A DNA stretch of 64,000 bases from an uncultured Gammaproteobacteria bacterium (lineage in GTDB: Bacteria > Pseudomonadota > Gammaproteobacteria > Enterobacterales > Psychrobiaceae): contig CAKZQF010000008.1 in assembly GCA_937139475.1 (NCBI GenBank), positions 1 through 64,000 of the forward strand, read 5' to 3'. Under the pieces are notes generated by a model. That model searched no databases. It saw only the letters and a program-made list of their open reading frames with translations, and was not told where the DNA came from. Both the position numbers and the translations under genes were made by a program. Positions 8,508-18,511 of this stretch are shown here, one piece after another; the stretch's first letter is position 1; each line of letters starts with the position of its first letter.

Positions 8508-9440
8508 CTATTGTGTGCTTTCTAGATTGCCTGTAAATGCGTTAGGCGGAATCGCGAGTACGTCGCAATGAATGGAATCTAGAATATGCTCAGCAGTATG
8601 CCCGAATAAGAACTCATTTAAACCTATGCGGGTTTTTATTCCCATGACCAGCAACGACACGTCCGTACGGTCAGCTACCTTAGGAATTACATGGTCTGGG
8701 TGACCCTGCTCCAAATGTTGATTAGCAGTGGTGATGGCATGCAGCTTCGCTAAATTCTCAAGATCCTGTTGATGTTGACGTTGTGCGACATGCTCTATGG
8801 GCGGTTCACTGGTATCGGGAATATTAATATACATGTTTTCCAAATCGTCAAAATAGCTGTTTACCAAATGTGTCTGCGTGCCAAAATACTCAGATATCTG
8901 GCAGGCTTGCTTGGTAAGTTCTTCATTAAAAGACTGGTTGGACGCAACCGACGTCTCTGTGTCAACCGCGCACAACACGCCTCCCCGGTGTTTTCTATCC
9001 TCTGCGACTAGCATGACTGGGCAAGCGCAGTGTCTTAATAGGTCCATATCCGTCGAGAAAAACGAATCGACGAAGCTTTTTTTATTACTGCCAGCACGCT
9101 TAATCACGAGGTCGTAATTATTGTGCGCTACCTGCTCGGCAATAATGGTGTTGGCAGAGCTGCCCCATTTTATTTTTGTCTCTATATCAAGATCATTAAA
9201 GCGAAAGGAACTAACTAGCCGATTGAGCCATTCAAAATCCTTTTTTATTAGCGCCTGTTTTTCCGATTGGGCGTAGCGCTGGCGAAAGTGTGACTGCATA
9301 GCGATCAGAGCGCTATAAGCTATGTATAGTATTGTTAAGTGTGCATTGGTATGACGGGTAAGCCAGACCGCTCGTTTAAGTGCGGTGGAGTTAATGTCGC
9401 TAGTTTCTACAACAACTAAGATTTCTTTACAACGAAACAT
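8508..9440 (-). CDS. Tandem-domain universal stress protein (UspE-like)
   Basis: 310 residues, close to E. coli UspE (316), with two Usp domains (about 1-150 and 155-305). The second ends with VMGIKTRIGLNEFLFGHTAE and a C-terminal strand CDVLAIPP, as in UspE. The open frame runs upstream to 9527, but the methionine at 9440 begins the first beta strand (MFRCKEILVVVE) and has AGAGG six bases upstream, so it is the better start. Role: stress and motility-type functions are known for UspE; here that is inference. Neighbour of another usp gene in the S10/spc insert. Confidence 0.85.
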   Translation of the reverse strand: MFRCKEILVVVETSDINSTALKRAVWLTRHTNAHLTILYIAYSALIAMQSHFRQRYAQSEKQALIKKDFEWLNRLVSSFRFNDLDIETKIKWGSSANTIIAEQVAHNNYDLVIKRAGSNKKSFVDSFFSTDMDLLRHCACPVMLVAEDRKHRGGVLCAVDTETSVASNQSFNEELTKQACQISEYFGTQTHLVNSYFDDLENMYINIPDTSEPPIEHVAQRQHQQDLENLAKLHAITTANQHLEQGHPDHVIPKVADRTDVSLLVMGIKTRIGLNEFLFGHTAEHILDSIHCDVLAIPPNAFTGNLESTQ

Positions 9441-9641
9441 ACGAACCTCTTGGAACTCAATCCTACTTACTATAAGAAGTGCATTTAGATTCAAGTTTCT
9501 CTCAGGCAGCAGCCCATTTTTCATCATTTTATTGCTTGGCTAAAGGCCCATCGCTAGGCCAAACAAGCCTCCTTAATCTACATATGGTAAACAAATATAC
9601 TGGTGGCAAAAAAATGACGGATAGCGATAAATTACAGTTGG

Positions 9642-9657
9642 TGTGATCGCCATCACC
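9642..9657. promoter_or_regulatory. CRP/FNR-like half-site pair
   Basis: TGTGA, six bases, TCACC: nine of ten positions of the CRP consensus TGTGA-N6-TCACA. It lies about 200 bp upstream of the usp start at 9440 (minus strand) and 160 bp before the spc promoter. Which gene it serves, and whether it is bound, cannot be told. Confidence 0.3.
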
Positions 9658-9801
9658 CAGCGGTGCAAACTTTAAGCAATTATTTATGGTTTTTTCTTGG
9701 TCCTAACTGACTGTTTAAAAGCCGATTTTTGAGCTGTCGCTGCTAATTTAAACGACTTCCAAAGCTAGAGGCATATTAGACTATCTAAATAAAATTTGAT
9801 T

Positions 9802-9810
9802 TGTTATACT
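9802..9810 (+). promoter_or_regulatory. Extended -10 promoter of the spc operon
   Basis: TGTTATACT gives a TG-N-TATACT extended -10 and is followed by ATCGCGCC, a GC-rich discriminator. No good -35 is present at 16-18 bp, which an extended -10 can tolerate. The leader would carry two small hairpins: CCTCTT/AAGAGG (9817-9834) and CCATA/TATGG (9836-9854). Confidence 0.55.
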
Positions 9811-9882
9811 ATCGCGCCTCTTAATGGGAAGAGGTCCATATCGATTTGGTATGGATTAGTTAAATAAAGCGGAGCATATACT

Positions 9883-10251
9883 ATGATCCAAATGCAATCT
9901 AAACTTGACGTGGCAGATAACTCTGGCGCTCGTCGAGTACAGTGTATTAAGGTTCTTGGCGGTTCACACCGTCGTTATGCGCGCGTTGGTGACATCATTA
10001 AAGTTTCTGTTAAAGAAGCAATTCCTCGCGGTAAAGTGAAGAAAGGTGATGTAATGAACGCCGTAGTTGTTCGTACGTCTAAAGCTATCCGTCGTGCAGA
10101 CGGCAGCGCAATTCGTTTCGACAACAATGCAGCTGTAATGTTAAATGCTAACTTACAGCCTGTTGGTACTCGAATCTTTGGGCCAGTGACTCGTGAACTT
10201 CGTAATGAAAAGTTCATGAAAATCGTTTCACTAGCACCAGAAGTACTGTAA
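9883..10251 (+). CDS. rplN: 50S ribosomal protein L14 (uL14)
   Basis: 122 residues (E. coli 123), starting [20 protein letters not shown], the family signature. L14 sits at the subunit interface and is the site where RsfS blocks joining. First gene of the spc operon; GGAG eight bases before ATG. Here it has its own promoter, because the S10 operon ends 3.6 kb upstream. Confidence 0.97.
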   Translation: MIQMQSKLDVADNSGARRVQCIKVLGGSHRRYARVGDIIKVSVKEAIPRGKVKKGDVMNAVVVRTSKAIRRADGSAIRFDNNAAVMLNANLQPVGTRIFGPVTRELRNEKFMKIVSLAPEVL

Positions 10252-10262
10252 GGAAATTAATC

Positions 10263-10571
10263 ATGGCAGCGAAAATTCGTCAAAATGATGAAATCATTGT
10301 TTTAGCCGGTAAAGATAAAGGTAAGCGTGGTAAAGTTTTAAGCATGCAAGCCGACGGTAAAGCAATTGTAGAAGGTGTAAACCTTATCAAGAAACACCAA
10401 AAGCCAAACCCACAATTGGGCGTAGCTGGCGGTATTGTTGAGAAAGAAGCACCAATCCAAGTATCTAACATTGCACTTGTAGACGCCGATGGCAAAGCAA
10501 GTCGTGTTGGTTTCCGACTAGAAGACGGTAAAAAAGTCCGTTTCTTCAAGTCTAATAATGAACTAGTTTAA
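10263..10571 (+). CDS. rplX: 50S ribosomal protein L24 (uL24)
   Basis: 102 residues (E. coli 104). The KOW motif [16 protein letters not shown] is at residues 11-26. L24 is one of the two proteins that start 50S assembly. Spacing to rplN and rplE is 11 and 13 bp. Confidence 0.97.
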   Translation: MAAKIRQNDEIIVLAGKDKGKRGKVLSMQADGKAIVEGVNLIKKHQKPNPQLGVAGGIVEKEAPIQVSNIALVDADGKASRVGFRLEDGKKVRFFKSNNELV

Positions 10572-10584
10572 TTCGGAGTTAACG

Positions 10585-11124
10585 ATGGCGAAACTGCATG
10601 GTTATTACAACGAGACTGTAGTAAACAAACTTAAAGAAGAGTTTGGTTTTACCAGTGTCATGCAAGTCCCTCGGATTGAAAAAATCACCCTAAATATGGG
10701 TGTTGGTGAAGCTCTTGCTGATAAAAAAGTATTAGAGCACGCAGTTAAAGATATGACTGCTATCTCAGGTCAAAAACCTGTAGTCACTGTAGCCCGCAAA
10801 TCTGTTGCTGGCTTTAAAATCCGTGAAGGCTACCCAATTGGTTGTAAAGTGACCCTACGTGGCGAGCGTATGTGGGAATTTTTAGAGCGTTTAATCTCTA
10901 TTTCAATTCCTCGTATCCGTGATTTCCGTGGTTTATCAGACAAGTCTTTTGACGGTCGTGGTAACTACAGCATGGGCGTACGCGAACAGATCATCTTCCC
11001 AGAGATTGATTACGATAAAGTAGATAAAATCCGTGGTATGGATATTACCATTGGTACTACTGCATCTAACAATGCTGAAGGTCGAGCTCTGTTAGCCGCA
11101 TTCAACTTCCCATTCCGCAAATAA
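10585..11124 (+). CDS. rplE: 50S ribosomal protein L5 (uL5)
   Basis: 179 residues, the family length. Conserved: [16 protein letters not shown] and [20 protein letters not shown]5 binds 5S rRNA and contacts P-site tRNA. In E. coli the S8 repressor site of the spc operon overlaps the start of rplE; I did not establish an equivalent fold here. Confidence 0.97.
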   Translation: MAKLHGYYNETVVNKLKEEFGFTSVMQVPRIEKITLNMGVGEALADKKVLEHAVKDMTAISGQKPVVTVARKSVAGFKIREGYPIGCKVTLRGERMWEFLERLISISIPRIRDFRGLSDKSFDGRGNYSMGVREQIIFPEIDYDKVDKIRGMDITIGTTASNNAEGRALLAAFNFPFRK

Positions 11125-11135
11125 GGTGTAGGGTT

Positions 11136-11441
11136 ATGGCAAAGCAATCAATGAAGGCCCGTGAGGCCAAACGCTCTAAATTAGCAGCGAAGTACGCAGA
11201 AAAGCGTGCTGCTCTTAAAGCGATTATCAGCAGCGTAACAGCTTCTGAAGAAGAAAAGTGGGATGCGGTTTTAACACTGCAATCACTGCCACGTGATTCA
11301 AGTAAGTCACGTGCTCGCAACCGTTGTAACGTTACAGGTCGCCCACAAGGTTACCTACGTAAGTTCGGTATGAGTCGCATCAAGACGCGTGAAGCGGCTA
11401 TGCGTGGTGAAATCCCTGGCTTAACTAAAGCCTCTTGGTAA
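11136..11441 (+). CDS. rpsN: 30S ribosomal protein S14 (uS14), zinc-free form
   Basis: 101 residues, the long form without the CxxC...CxxC zinc ribbon found in short S14 paralogues. Conserved [21 protein letters not shown] near residue 62. S14 is in the 30S head. Confidence 0.97.
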   Translation: MAKQSMKAREAKRSKLAAKYAEKRAALKAIISSVTASEEEKWDAVLTLQSLPRDSSKSRARNRCNVTGRPQGYLRKFGMSRIKTREAAMRGEIPGLTKASW

Positions 11442-11456
11442 TCGGAGTACGCTAAT

Positions 11457-11849
11457 ATGAGCATGCAAGATCCTATCGCGGATATGCTAACACGCATCCG
11501 CAACGGTCAGAAAGCAGTTAAAACTGCTGTGACAATGCCTTCTTCAAAGCTTAAAGTAGCTATCGCTAAGTTACTTAAAGACGAAGGTTACATCACTGAC
11601 TACGCTGTTTCTGGTGAAGTAAAATCAGAATTAGAAGTTACTTTAAAGTACTTCGAAGGCAAAAAAGTTATTGAAACTATCCAACGTGTAAGCCGTCCAG
11701 GTCTGCGCATTTATAAAGGCAAAGACGAGCTACCTAAAGTTATGGGTGGCATGGGCGTTGCTGTAGTTTCTACTTCTAAAGGTTTGATGACCGACCGTGC
11801 AGCACGTAGTGCAGGCATGGGTGGTGAGATCATCTGTTACGTAGCTTAA
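11457..11849 (+). CDS. rpsH: 30S ribosomal protein S8 (uS8), spc operon repressor
   Basis: 130 residues as in E. coli. Starts [18 protein letters not shown] and ends with the conserved [10 protein letters not shown] primary 16S rRNA binder and, in enteric bacteria, the translational repressor of the spc operon. Confidence 0.97.
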   Translation: MSMQDPIADMLTRIRNGQKAVKTAVTMPSSKLKVAIAKLLKDEGYITDYAVSGEVKSELEVTLKYFEGKKVIETIQRVSRPGLRIYKGKDELPKVMGGMGVAVVSTSKGLMTDRAARSAGMGGEIICYVA

Positions 11850-11862
11850 TAAGGAGTTTACA

Positions 11863-12396
11863 ATGTCACGTGTCGCAAAAGCACCCGTTGCAATTCCTGC
11901 TGGCGTAGAGGTTTCTCTAAACGGTCAGGAAATCACCGTTAAAGGTGGTAAAGGTTCACTAACTCGCGTATTTAACGCGCAAGTTGCCTTAACTGTTGAA
12001 GACAATGCTGTTAAATTTGCACCTGCTGAAGGTTCAGTTGACGGTTGGGCACAAGCTGGTACAGCTCGCGCTCTAGTAAACAACATGGTTAAAGGTACTT
12101 CTGAAGGTTTTGAAAAGAAACTTCAGCTAGTTGGTGTTGGTTACCGTGCGAAAGTATCTGGTAATAAAATCGACCTTTCTCTTGGTTTCTCTCATCCTGT
12201 AGTTCACGTTCTTCCAGAAGGTGTTACTGCTGAGAGCCCAAGTCAAACTGAAATCATTCTTAAAGGCGCAGACAACCAGGTTGTTAACCAAGTTGCTGCT
12301 GACATCCGCGGATACCGCCCACCAGAGCCTTACAAAGGTAAAGGTGTACGTTACGCTGATGAGCATGTTCGCCGTAAAGAAGCTAAGAAGAAGTAG
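11863..12396 (+). CDS. rplF: 50S ribosomal protein L6 (uL6)
   Basis: 177 residues, standard. Two L6 repeats, with the signature [16 protein letters not shown] near the C-terminus. L6 lies near the sarcin-ricin loop and factor-binding site. Confidence 0.97.
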   Translation: MSRVAKAPVAIPAGVEVSLNGQEITVKGGKGSLTRVFNAQVALTVEDNAVKFAPAEGSVDGWAQAGTARALVNNMVKGTSEGFEKKLQLVGVGYRAKVSGNKIDLSLGFSHPVVHVLPEGVTAESPSQTEIILKGADNQVVNQVAADIRGYRPPEPYKGKGVRYADEHVRRKEAKKK

Positions 12397-12405
12397 GTAA
12401 TTACG

Positions 12406-12759
12406 ATGGATAAGAAAGCAACTCGTTTGCGCCGTGCTACTAGCACCCGCGCAAAAATGGCTGAACTAGGCGCTACGCGTCTAGTTGTACACCGTACATC
12501 TAGCCATATCTACGCTCAAGTAATCGCCGCTGGTACAGGCGAAGTAGTAGCTAGCGCTTCTACTGTTGAAAAAGCGATCCGTTCTGAACTAAAGAGCACT
12601 GGTAACGTTGAAGCTGCACAAGTTGTAGGTAAAGCTGTTGCAGAACGTGCTGTTGAAAAGGGTGTAACTGCTGTTGCATTCGATCGTTCAGGTTTCAAAT
12701 ACCACGGCCGCGTAGAAGCATTAGCTAATGCTGCTCGTGAAGCTGGTCTGAAATTCTAG
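12406..12759 (+). CDS. rplR: 50S ribosomal protein L18 (uL18)
   Basis: 117 residues, as in E. coli. Arginine- and lysine-rich N-terminus ([17 protein letters not shown]) and C-terminal [18 protein letters not shown]. Binds 5S rRNA together with L5 and L25. Confidence 0.97.
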   Translation: MDKKATRLRRATSTRAKMAELGATRLVVHRTSSHIYAQVIAAGTGEVVASASTVEKAIRSELKSTGNVEAAQVVGKAVAERAVEKGVTAVAFDRSGFKYHGRVEALANAAREAGLKF

Positions 12760-12769
12760 GAGTTAGATC

Positions 12770-13273
12770 ATGGCAAAGTTTGAAGAACAACAACAAAGTG
12801 ATATGGCTGAAAAGCTAATCGCAGTAAACCGTGTATCTAAAGTAGTTAAAGGTGGTCGTATCTTTAGCTTCACAGCACTAACTGTAGTTGGTGATGGCGC
12901 AGGTAAAATTGGTTTTGGTTACGGTAAAGCACGTGAAGTTCCAGCTGCTATTCAAAAAGCAATGGAAAAAGCACGTCGTAACCTAATCACAGTTAACCTA
13001 CGTGGTACTACGTTACAACACGCAATCAAAGGTAAGCACTCGGGTTCGAATGTTTACATGCAACCAGCATCTGATGGTACTGGTATCATCGCCGGTGGCG
13101 CAATGCGTGCAGTACTAGAAGTTGCAGGTGTACAAAACGTACTATCTAAAGCTTACGGTTCTACTAACCCGATCAATATCGTTCGTGCAACGTTCAACGC
13201 GCTAGAGGGAATGAATACTCCTTCTGCTATCGCTGCGAAACGTGGTCTAAGCGTTAAAGAGATCATGGAGTAA
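12770..13273 (+). CDS. rpsE: 30S ribosomal protein S5 (uS5)
   Basis: 167 residues, as in E. coli. Double-stranded-RNA-binding-like N-terminal domain with [18 protein letters not shown], then the S5 C-terminal fold. S5 affects decoding accuracy and helps the mRNA helicase. It ends 3 bp before rpmD. Confidence 0.97.
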   Translation: MAKFEEQQQSDMAEKLIAVNRVSKVVKGGRIFSFTALTVVGDGAGKIGFGYGKAREVPAAIQKAMEKARRNLITVNLRGTTLQHAIKGKHSGSNVYMQPASDGTGIIAGGAMRAVLEVAGVQNVLSKAYGSTNPINIVRATFNALEGMNTPSAIAAKRGLSVKEIME

Positions 13274-13276
13274 GAA

Positions 13277-13459
13277 ATGGCTAATAAAACAGTTAAAGTA
13301 ACTCAGGTAAAGAGCGCAATCGGCCGTTTACCTAAGCACAGAGCTTGTTTAGCAGGTCTTGGCTTACGTCGCATTAACCACACTGTTGAACTTGAAGATA
13401 CTCCTTCAGTTCGCGGTATGATTAATAAAGTTTACTACATGGTTAAGGTAGAGGATTAA
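13277..13459 (+). CDS. rpmD: 50S ribosomal protein L30 (uL30)
   Basis: 60 residues (E. coli 59). Signature [20 protein letters not shown]. Small 5S-region protein. The start lies 3 bp after rpsE and the end 3 bp before rplO. Confidence 0.96.
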   Translation: MANKTVKVTQVKSAIGRLPKHRACLAGLGLRRINHTVELEDTPSVRGMINKVYYMVKVED

Positions 13460-13462
13460 GAC

Positions 13463-13897
13463 ATGCGTTTAAATACTCTTTCTCCAGCTGCAGGTTCTAA
13501 GAAAGTAGCTAAGCGTGTAGGCCGTGGTATCGGTTCTGGTCTAGGTAAGACTGGTGGTCGTGGTCACAAAGGTCTAAAATCACGTTCTGGTGGTAGTGTT
13601 CGCCCAGGTTTCGAAGGTGGTCAAATGCCTTTGAAACAACGTTTACCAAAATTTGGTTTTACTTCACGTAAAGCCTTGGTAACCGCTGAAGTTCGTTTAC
13701 ATGAAATTGCTAAAGTTTCTGGTGACGTAGTTGAGCTGGCTAGCTTAATGGAAGCTAATGTTATTACACGTAACATTAAGTTTGCTAAAGTAGTACTTTC
13801 GGGTACTATTGAGCGTCCAGTGACCGTTAAAGGTCTACGTGTAACTAAAGGCGCTCGCGCAGCTATTGAAGCTGCCGGTGGCAAAATCGAGGAATAG
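13463..13897 (+). CDS. rplO: 50S ribosomal protein L15 (uL15)
   Basis: 144 residues, as in E. coli. Glycine-rich basic N-terminal extension ([18 protein letters not shown]) that threads through 23S rRNA, and a globular C-terminal domain. A late assembly protein. secY starts 6 bp downstream. Confidence 0.97.
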   Translation: MRLNTLSPAAGSKKVAKRVGRGIGSGLGKTGGRGHKGLKSRSGGSVRPGFEGGQMPLKQRLPKFGFTSRKALVTAEVRLHEIAKVSGDVVELASLMEANVITRNIKFAKVVLSGTIERPVTVKGLRVTKGARAAIEAAGGKIEE

Positions 13898-13903
13898 TAG
13901 CTG

Positions 13904-15226
13904 ATGGCTAAGCCAGGAAAAGATGTACAAGGTGCACAAGGTGGTCTTTCTGAATTGAAAGCACGCTTGTGGTTTGTTTTAGGCGCGATTATCGTGTTTC
14001 GAGCAGGCTCATTTGTGCCAATTCCTGGTGTTGACGCCGCTGTACTAGCCCAGCTGTTTGAACAGCAAAAAGGAACTATCCTGAGTATGTTTAACATGTT
14101 CTCAGGTGGTGCCCTTGAACGTGCCTCTATCTTTGCTTTAGGGATCATGCCGTACATTTCTGCAAGTATTATCATGCAGCTAATGACCGTGGTTCACCCT
14201 GCTATGGCAGAACTAAAGAAAGAAGGTGAGGCTGGTCGTCGTAAGATCAGCCAATATACTCGCTGGGGCACACTAGTGTTGGCAACCTTCCAGGCAATTG
14301 GTATTGCCACCGGGTTGCCAAACCTTATCAACGGATTGGTTGTTAATCCAGGACCTGCATTCTACTTTGTAGCTGTAGTGAGCTTGGTAACAGGAACTAT
14401 GTTCTTGATGTGGTTAGGTGAGCAAATCACAGAGCGCGGTATCGGTAACGGTATCTCAATCTTGATTTTTACCGGCATCGTCGCCGGGCTACCATCGGCA
14501 CTAGGTTCAATGGTTGAGCAAGCGCGTCAAGGGGATCTAAATATACTACTGGCATTATTATTGGCCGGAATTATGTTCGCCGTCACATATCTTGTGGTGT
14601 TTGTAGAGCGCGGGCAGCGTCGCATTGTGGTAAACTATGCGAAACGCCAGCAAGGCCGTAAGGTTTTTGCAGCGCAAAGCACACATTTACCGTTAAAGGT
14701 AAACATGGCGGGTGTTATCCCACCAATATTTGCATCAAGCATTATTCTGTTTCCAGGTACTCTGGGACAGTGGTTCGGTCAGACTGAAGGTTTGACTTGG
14801 CTAGCAGACTTGTCATTGGCCATTGCGCCAGGACAACCGCTGTATTCAATGCTTTATGCAGCTGCTATTATCTTCTTCTGCTTTTTCTATACCGCGTTGG
14901 TTTTCAACCCGCGTGAAACAGCAGACAACTTGAAGAAAAGTGGTGCATTTGTTCCAGGAATTCGCCCTGGTGAGCAAACATCTAGATACATTGATAAAGT
15001 AATGACGCGTTTAACCTTCGCAGGTGCGTTATACATCACATTTATTTGTTTGGTTCCAGAATTCATGACTATGTCTATGAACGTACAATTCTACTTCGGT
15101 GGCACATCGCTATTGATTATGGTTGTTGTTATCATGGATTTCATGGCACAAGTTCAGACCCATCTGATGTCTCATCAGTATGATTCGGTCATGAAAAAAG
15201 CAAATCTTAAAGGTGTTGGCCGATAG
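13904..15226 (+). CDS. secY: SecY, channel subunit of the Sec translocon
   Basis: 440 residues (E. coli 443), ten predicted membrane segments. The plug/TM2 region ([14 protein letters not shown]) and the cytosolic loop [18 protein letters not shown] segment (here [20 protein letters not shown]) are conserved, as is the C-terminal arginine-containing loop before TM9. SecY forms the inner-membrane channel with SecE and SecG. It lies between rplO and rpmJ, the usual spc order. Confidence 0.97.
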   Translation: MAKPGKDVQGAQGGLSELKARLWFVLGAIIVFRAGSFVPIPGVDAAVLAQLFEQQKGTILSMFNMFSGGALERASIFALGIMPYISASIIMQLMTVVHPAMAELKKEGEAGRRKISQYTRWGTLVLATFQAIGIATGLPNLINGLVVNPGPAFYFVAVVSLVTGTMFLMWLGEQITERGIGNGISILIFTGIVAGLPSALGSMVEQARQGDLNILLALLLAGIMFAVTYLVVFVERGQRRIVVNYAKRQQGRKVFAAQSTHLPLKVNMAGVIPPIFASSIILFPGTLGQWFGQTEGLTWLADLSLAIAPGQPLYSMLYAAAIIFFCFFYTALVFNPRETADNLKKSGAFVPGIRPGEQTSRYIDKVMTRLTFAGALYITFICLVPEFMTMSMNVQFYFGGTSLLIMVVVIMDFMAQVQTHLMSHQYDSVMKKANLKGVGR

Positions 15227-15261
15227 GCTGACAGCTTAAGAATATATATCGGAGTAATGAT

Positions 15262-15375
15262 ATGAAAGTTCGTGCATCGGTAAAGAAAATCTGCCGTAAC
15301 TGTAAAGTTATCAAACGCCATGGCGTAGTACGCGTCATTTGCGTTGAGCCAAGACACAAACAGCGTCAAGGCTAA
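15262..15375 (+). CDS. rpmJ: 50S ribosomal protein L36 (bL36), zinc-ribbon form
   Basis: 37 residues: [20 protein letters not shown] then a second half ending HKQRQG. The zinc ligands are Cys11, Cys14, Cys27 and His32, so this is the zinc-containing (C+) paralogue, the kind replaced under zinc starvation in bacteria that carry a second copy. GGAG lies at 15251, seven bases before ATG. Last gene of the spc operon. Confidence 0.95.
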   Translation: MKVRASVKKICRNCKVIKRHGVVRVICVEPRHKQRQG

Positions 15376-15387
15376 TAACGACAGATA

Positions 15388-15418
15388 TTGCTCTAAGGTT
15401 ATATTAACCTTAGAGCAA
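15388..15418 (+). other. Perfect 14-bp hairpin between rpmJ and rpsM
   Basis: TTGCTCTAAGGTTA, a 3-base TAT loop, TAACCTTAGAGCAA. It is not followed by a T run, so it is not a classical terminator. It may slow RNA polymerase, block 3' exonucleases or mark a processing point between the spc and alpha operons. Confidence 0.75.
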
Positions 15419-15435
15419 ATATTATTTGCAAACTG

Positions 15436-15530
15436 ACATGAGGTCGAGTATCCTAACGGGCTTTTCGACCCCAGTCCATTAAACTTAGAGGAGTGCTACA
15501 GTGGCCCGTATCGCTGGCATTAACATTCCT
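15436..15530 (+). promoter_or_regulatory. Alpha operon leader (S4-binding pseudoknot, Alpha_RBS type)
   Basis: The segment GAGTATCCT-AACGGGCTTTTC (15446-15466) closely matches the E. coli alpha leader, and GGTCGA/TCGACC (15442-15447 / 15465-15470) closes a hairpin. As in E. coli the regulated gene rpsM starts with GTG after AGAGGAGTGC. In that system S4 binds the pseudoknot and traps the 30S subunit, repressing rpsM, rpsK, rpsD and rplQ. Confidence 0.75.
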
Positions 15531-15857
15531 GATCACAAGCACACAGTAATCGCGCTGACTGCCATTTATGGCATCGGTCTTACTCGTGCACAGTCTATCT
15601 GTGCTCAAACGGGTATTGCTGAAGATGTAAAGATCAAGGAATTAGACGAAACAAAATTAGATCTTCTACGTAACGCCGTAGGTGAATTCACTGTTGAAGG
15701 TGATTTACGTCGTGAAGTTTCTATGAACATTAAACGACTAATGGATCTCGGTTGTAACCGCGGTCTGCGTCATCGTAAGAGCTTGCCTCTACGTGGACAG
15801 CGTACTAAAACGAACGCTCGTACTCGTAAAGGTCCTCGTAAACCGATTAAGAAGTAG
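15501..15857 (+). CDS. rpsM: 30S ribosomal protein S13 (uS13)
   Basis: 118 residues, as in E. coli, with a GTG start embedded in the alpha leader. Begins with [19 protein letters not shown] after the initiator; ends with the conserved [14 protein letters not shown] tail that reaches the P-site tRNA. First gene of the alpha operon. Confidence 0.97.
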   Translation: MARIAGINIPDHKHTVIALTAIYGIGLTRAQSICAQTGIAEDVKIKELDETKLDLLRNAVGEFTVEGDLRREVSMNIKRLMDLGCNRGLRHRKSLPLRGQRTKTNARTRKGPRKPIKK

Positions 15858-15869
15858 GCGGGATAAATT

Positions 15870-16259
15870 ATGGCTAAAACTCCATCACGTTCTCGTAAGC
15901 GCGTACGTAAGCAAGTCGCAGACGGCATGGCACACATCCATGCTTCTTTTAACAACACAATCATTACGTTGACTGATCGCCAAGGTAACGCTCTTTCATG
16001 GGCAACATCTGGTGGTTCTGGCTTCCGTGGTTCTCGTAAATCAACTCCGTTCGCTGCACAGGTTGCTGCTGAACGTGCAGGTGAAGCTGCGAAAGAATAC
16101 GGTTTAAAGAACATTGAAGTATTCGTAAAAGGTCCGGGACCAGGTCGTGAATCAGCAATCCGTGCTTTAAATGCAGTGGGTTACAAGATCACTAACATCA
16201 CTGATGTTACTCCTATCCCGCACAATGGTTGTCGTCCACCTAAGAAACGTCGCGTTTAA
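15870..16259 (+). CDS. rpsK: 30S ribosomal protein S11 (uS11)
   Basis: 129 residues, as in E. coli. Conserved [19 protein letters not shown] and the C-terminal [14 protein letters not shown]11 lies on the 30S platform near the mRNA exit. Confidence 0.97.
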   Translation: MAKTPSRSRKRVRKQVADGMAHIHASFNNTIITLTDRQGNALSWATSGGSGFRGSRKSTPFAAQVAAERAGEAAKEYGLKNIEVFVKGPGPGRESAIRALNAVGYKITNITDVTPIPHNGCRPPKKRRV

Positions 16260-16291
16260 GACAGTTTTTTAGGCCAGTTAGGAGAATTAAC

Positions 16292-16912
16292 ATGGCAAGA
16301 TATTTGGGTCCAAAACTCAAACTAAGCCGTAGAGAAGGTACTGACCTTTTCTTGAAGAGCGGCGTTCGTGCAATCGACTCTAAATGTAACATCGAGCAAG
16401 TGCCTGGTGTTCATGGAGCGCGCAGAACTCGTCTTTCTGAATACGGTATTCAATTACGTGAAAAGCAAAAAGTACGCCGCATGTACGGTGTATTAGAAAA
16501 GCAGTTCCGTAACTACTACAAAGATGCTGCACGTCTTAAAGGTAACACAGGTGAAAACCTTCTTGTTATTCTTGAAGCACGTCTAGATAACGTTGTTTAC
16601 CGCATGGGCTTCGGCTCTACACGTGCTGAAGCACGTCAACTAGTTAGCCACAAAGCTATCTTAGTTAACGGTAAAGTAGTAAACATTCCGTCATATAACG
16701 TTAAGCCTAGTGACGTTATCAGCGTTCGCGAAAAATCTAAAAAGCAAGCACGTATTGCTGCTTCATTAGAATTGGCCGCTCAACGTGAGTCAAGCGCTTG
16801 GGTTGAAGTTGATAACACTAAGTTTGAAGGTACTTACAAGCGCCTTCCAGAACGTAGTGATTTATCTGCGGAAATAAACGAACAGCTGATCGTCGAACTT
16901 TACTCTAAGTAA
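16292..16912 (+). CDS. rpsD: 30S ribosomal protein S4 (uS4), alpha operon repressor
   Basis: 206 residues, as in E. coli. An S4 RNA-binding domain occupies about 95-160 ([20 protein letters not shown]). S4 nucleates 30S assembly, contributes to decoding fidelity and represses its own operon through the leader at 15436-15530. Confidence 0.97.
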   Translation: MARYLGPKLKLSRREGTDLFLKSGVRAIDSKCNIEQVPGVHGARRTRLSEYGIQLREKQKVRRMYGVLEKQFRNYYKDAARLKGNTGENLLVILEARLDNVVYRMGFGSTRAEARQLVSHKAILVNGKVVNIPSYNVKPSDVISVREKSKKQARIAASLELAAQRESSAWVEVDNTKFEGTYKRLPERSDLSAEINEQLIVELYSK

Positions 16913-16935
16913 AGTTAATAATAAGAGAGGACACA

Positions 16936-17925
16936 ATGCAGGGTTCTGTTACAGAATTTCTAAAGCCACGACTTGTAGATATCGAACAAGTCAGTGCTAC
17001 CCGTTCAAAGGTTATTTTAGAGCCTTTAGAGCGTGGATTTGGTCATACACTAGGCAATGCGCTTCGTCGCATTTTATTATCGTCAATGCCTGGTTGTGCG
17101 GTGACCGAAGTTGAGATCGATGGCGTACTTCATGAGTACAGTTCAAAAGAGGGCGTCCAGGAAGACGTACTTGAGATCCTTCTTAACCTTAAAGGCTTAT
17201 CAGTTAAGCTGGAAGGTAAAACTGAAGCTATGTTGACACTTAGTAAAAGTGGAGCAGGCCCTGTGACTGCAGGTGACATTACCCATGATGGTGATGTTGA
17301 AATAGTAAACCCTGAGCACGTGATTTGTCATCTAACTAATGATGGCGAAGTTAACATGCGTATCAAGGTTGAAATCGGTCGTGGTTATGAGCCAGCTACA
17401 GCTCGTCAATCTGATGAAGATGAAGAACGTCCAATTGGTCGTTTGTTAGTTGATTCTTCTTATAGCCCTGTTGTTCGTATCGCATACAACGTTGAGTCAG
17501 CTCGTGTTGAACAACGCACTGACTTAGATAAGTTAGTAATCGATATGACAACCAATGGTACTCTAGATCCTGAAGAAGCGATTCGTCGTGCTTCAACGAT
17601 CCTTGCTGAGCAGCTAGATGCATTCGTAGATTTACGTGATGTAACAGAAGTTGAAGAGAAAGAAGAGAAGCCAGAGTTCGATCCGATCCTGTTGCGTCCT
17701 GTAGACGATCTTGAACTCACAGTTCGTTCGGCTAACTGTTTAAAAGCAGAAGCTATTCACTATATTGGTGATTTAGTACAGCGTACTGAGGTTGAGTTGT
17801 TAAAAACTCCTAACCTTGGTAAGAAATCGCTTACAGAAATCAAAGACGTTCTTGCTTCACGCGGTTTGTCTTTAGGTATGCGTTTAGAAAACTGGCCACC
17901 GGCTAGTATCGCTGACGCTTTATAA
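16936..17925 (+). CDS. rpoA: RNA polymerase alpha subunit
   Basis: 329 residues, identical in length to E. coli RpoA. The N-terminal domain (about 1-235) carries the dimer and beta/beta' contacts ([18 protein letters not shown] near 33-50). An acidic linker ([13 protein letters not shown]) leads to the C-terminal domain, with the UP-element and activator surface ([20 protein letters not shown], then [14 protein letters not shown]). Placed between rpsD and rplQ as usual. Confidence 0.98.
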   Translation: MQGSVTEFLKPRLVDIEQVSATRSKVILEPLERGFGHTLGNALRRILLSSMPGCAVTEVEIDGVLHEYSSKEGVQEDVLEILLNLKGLSVKLEGKTEAMLTLSKSGAGPVTAGDITHDGDVEIVNPEHVICHLTNDGEVNMRIKVEIGRGYEPATARQSDEDEERPIGRLLVDSSYSPVVRIAYNVESARVEQRTDLDKLVIDMTTNGTLDPEEAIRRASTILAEQLDAFVDLRDVTEVEEKEEKPEFDPILLRPVDDLELTVRSANCLKAEAIHYIGDLVQRTEVELLKTPNLGKKSLTEIKDVLASRGLSLGMRLENWPPASIADAL

Positions 17926-17976
17926 GCAGCAATTAATTTTAATTGCCGAACAAGATTTAGTTAAAAGGATAAGGTC

Positions 17977-18369
17977 ATGCGCCATCGTAAGAGTGGACGT
18001 CAACTGAACCGTAACAGCAGTCACCGTCAAGCTATGTTTCGCAACATGGCGGTATCTTTGTTAGAAAACGAAGTTATCAAGACAACTTTGCCAAAGGCAA
18101 AAGAACTGCGTCGCGTAGTTGAACCATTAATCACACTCGCTAAGAGTGACAGCGTTGCTAACCGTCGTTTAGCATTTGCCCGCACACGTGATAAAGCGGT
18201 TGTAGGTAAATTGTTCACCGATCTAGGTAAACGTTATGAAGATCGCCCAGGCGGTTATACTCGTATTCTTAAGTGCGGCTTCCGTGCTGGTGACAACGCT
18301 CCAATGGCATACATTGAGCTAGTTAACCGCCCAGTAGTTGAGCAAGAAGAAGAGTCTTCAGAAGATTAA
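17977..18369 (+). CDS. rplQ: 50S ribosomal protein L17 (bL17)
   Basis: 130 residues (E. coli 127), beginning [20 protein letters not shown], with an acidic tail (EQEEESSED). Last gene of the alpha operon, 51 bp after rpoA. L17 sits at the tunnel exit. Confidence 0.97.
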   Translation: MRHRKSGRQLNRNSSHRQAMFRNMAVSLLENEVIKTTLPKAKELRRVVEPLITLAKSDSVANRRLAFARTRDKAVVGKLFTDLGKRYEDRPGGYTRILKCGFRAGDNAPMAYIELVNRPVVEQEEESSED

Positions 18370-18404
18370 TTTCTTCAAGTTTAATGGCAACATTAAACTG
18401 ATAT

Positions 18405-18433
18405 AAAAAACCCGGCTTAGGCCGGGTTTTTTT
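18405..18433 (+). terminator. Rho-independent terminator of the alpha operon
   Basis: AAAAAACCCGGC, TTAG loop, GCCGGGTTTTTTT. Strong stem and seven T. Confidence 0.92.
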
Positions 18434-18511
18434 ATGCCTCCATTTTGAAATTGTGATTGTTTTTTAAACCATGTTAGATTACAGGTTCTTTGGACTAAAA
18501 TGGAATTGAAT

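Noticed and set aside
9540..9580. Eight-codon leader peptide upstream of the double-Usp gene (minus strand)
   Set aside because: An AAGGAGG is present, but the only possible start (TTG) is one base away from it and the peptide has no regulatory codon run.
13621..14175. 184-codon minus-strand frame across rplO/secY
   Set aside because: A shadow of two firmly identified genes with the codon pattern of the opposite strand.
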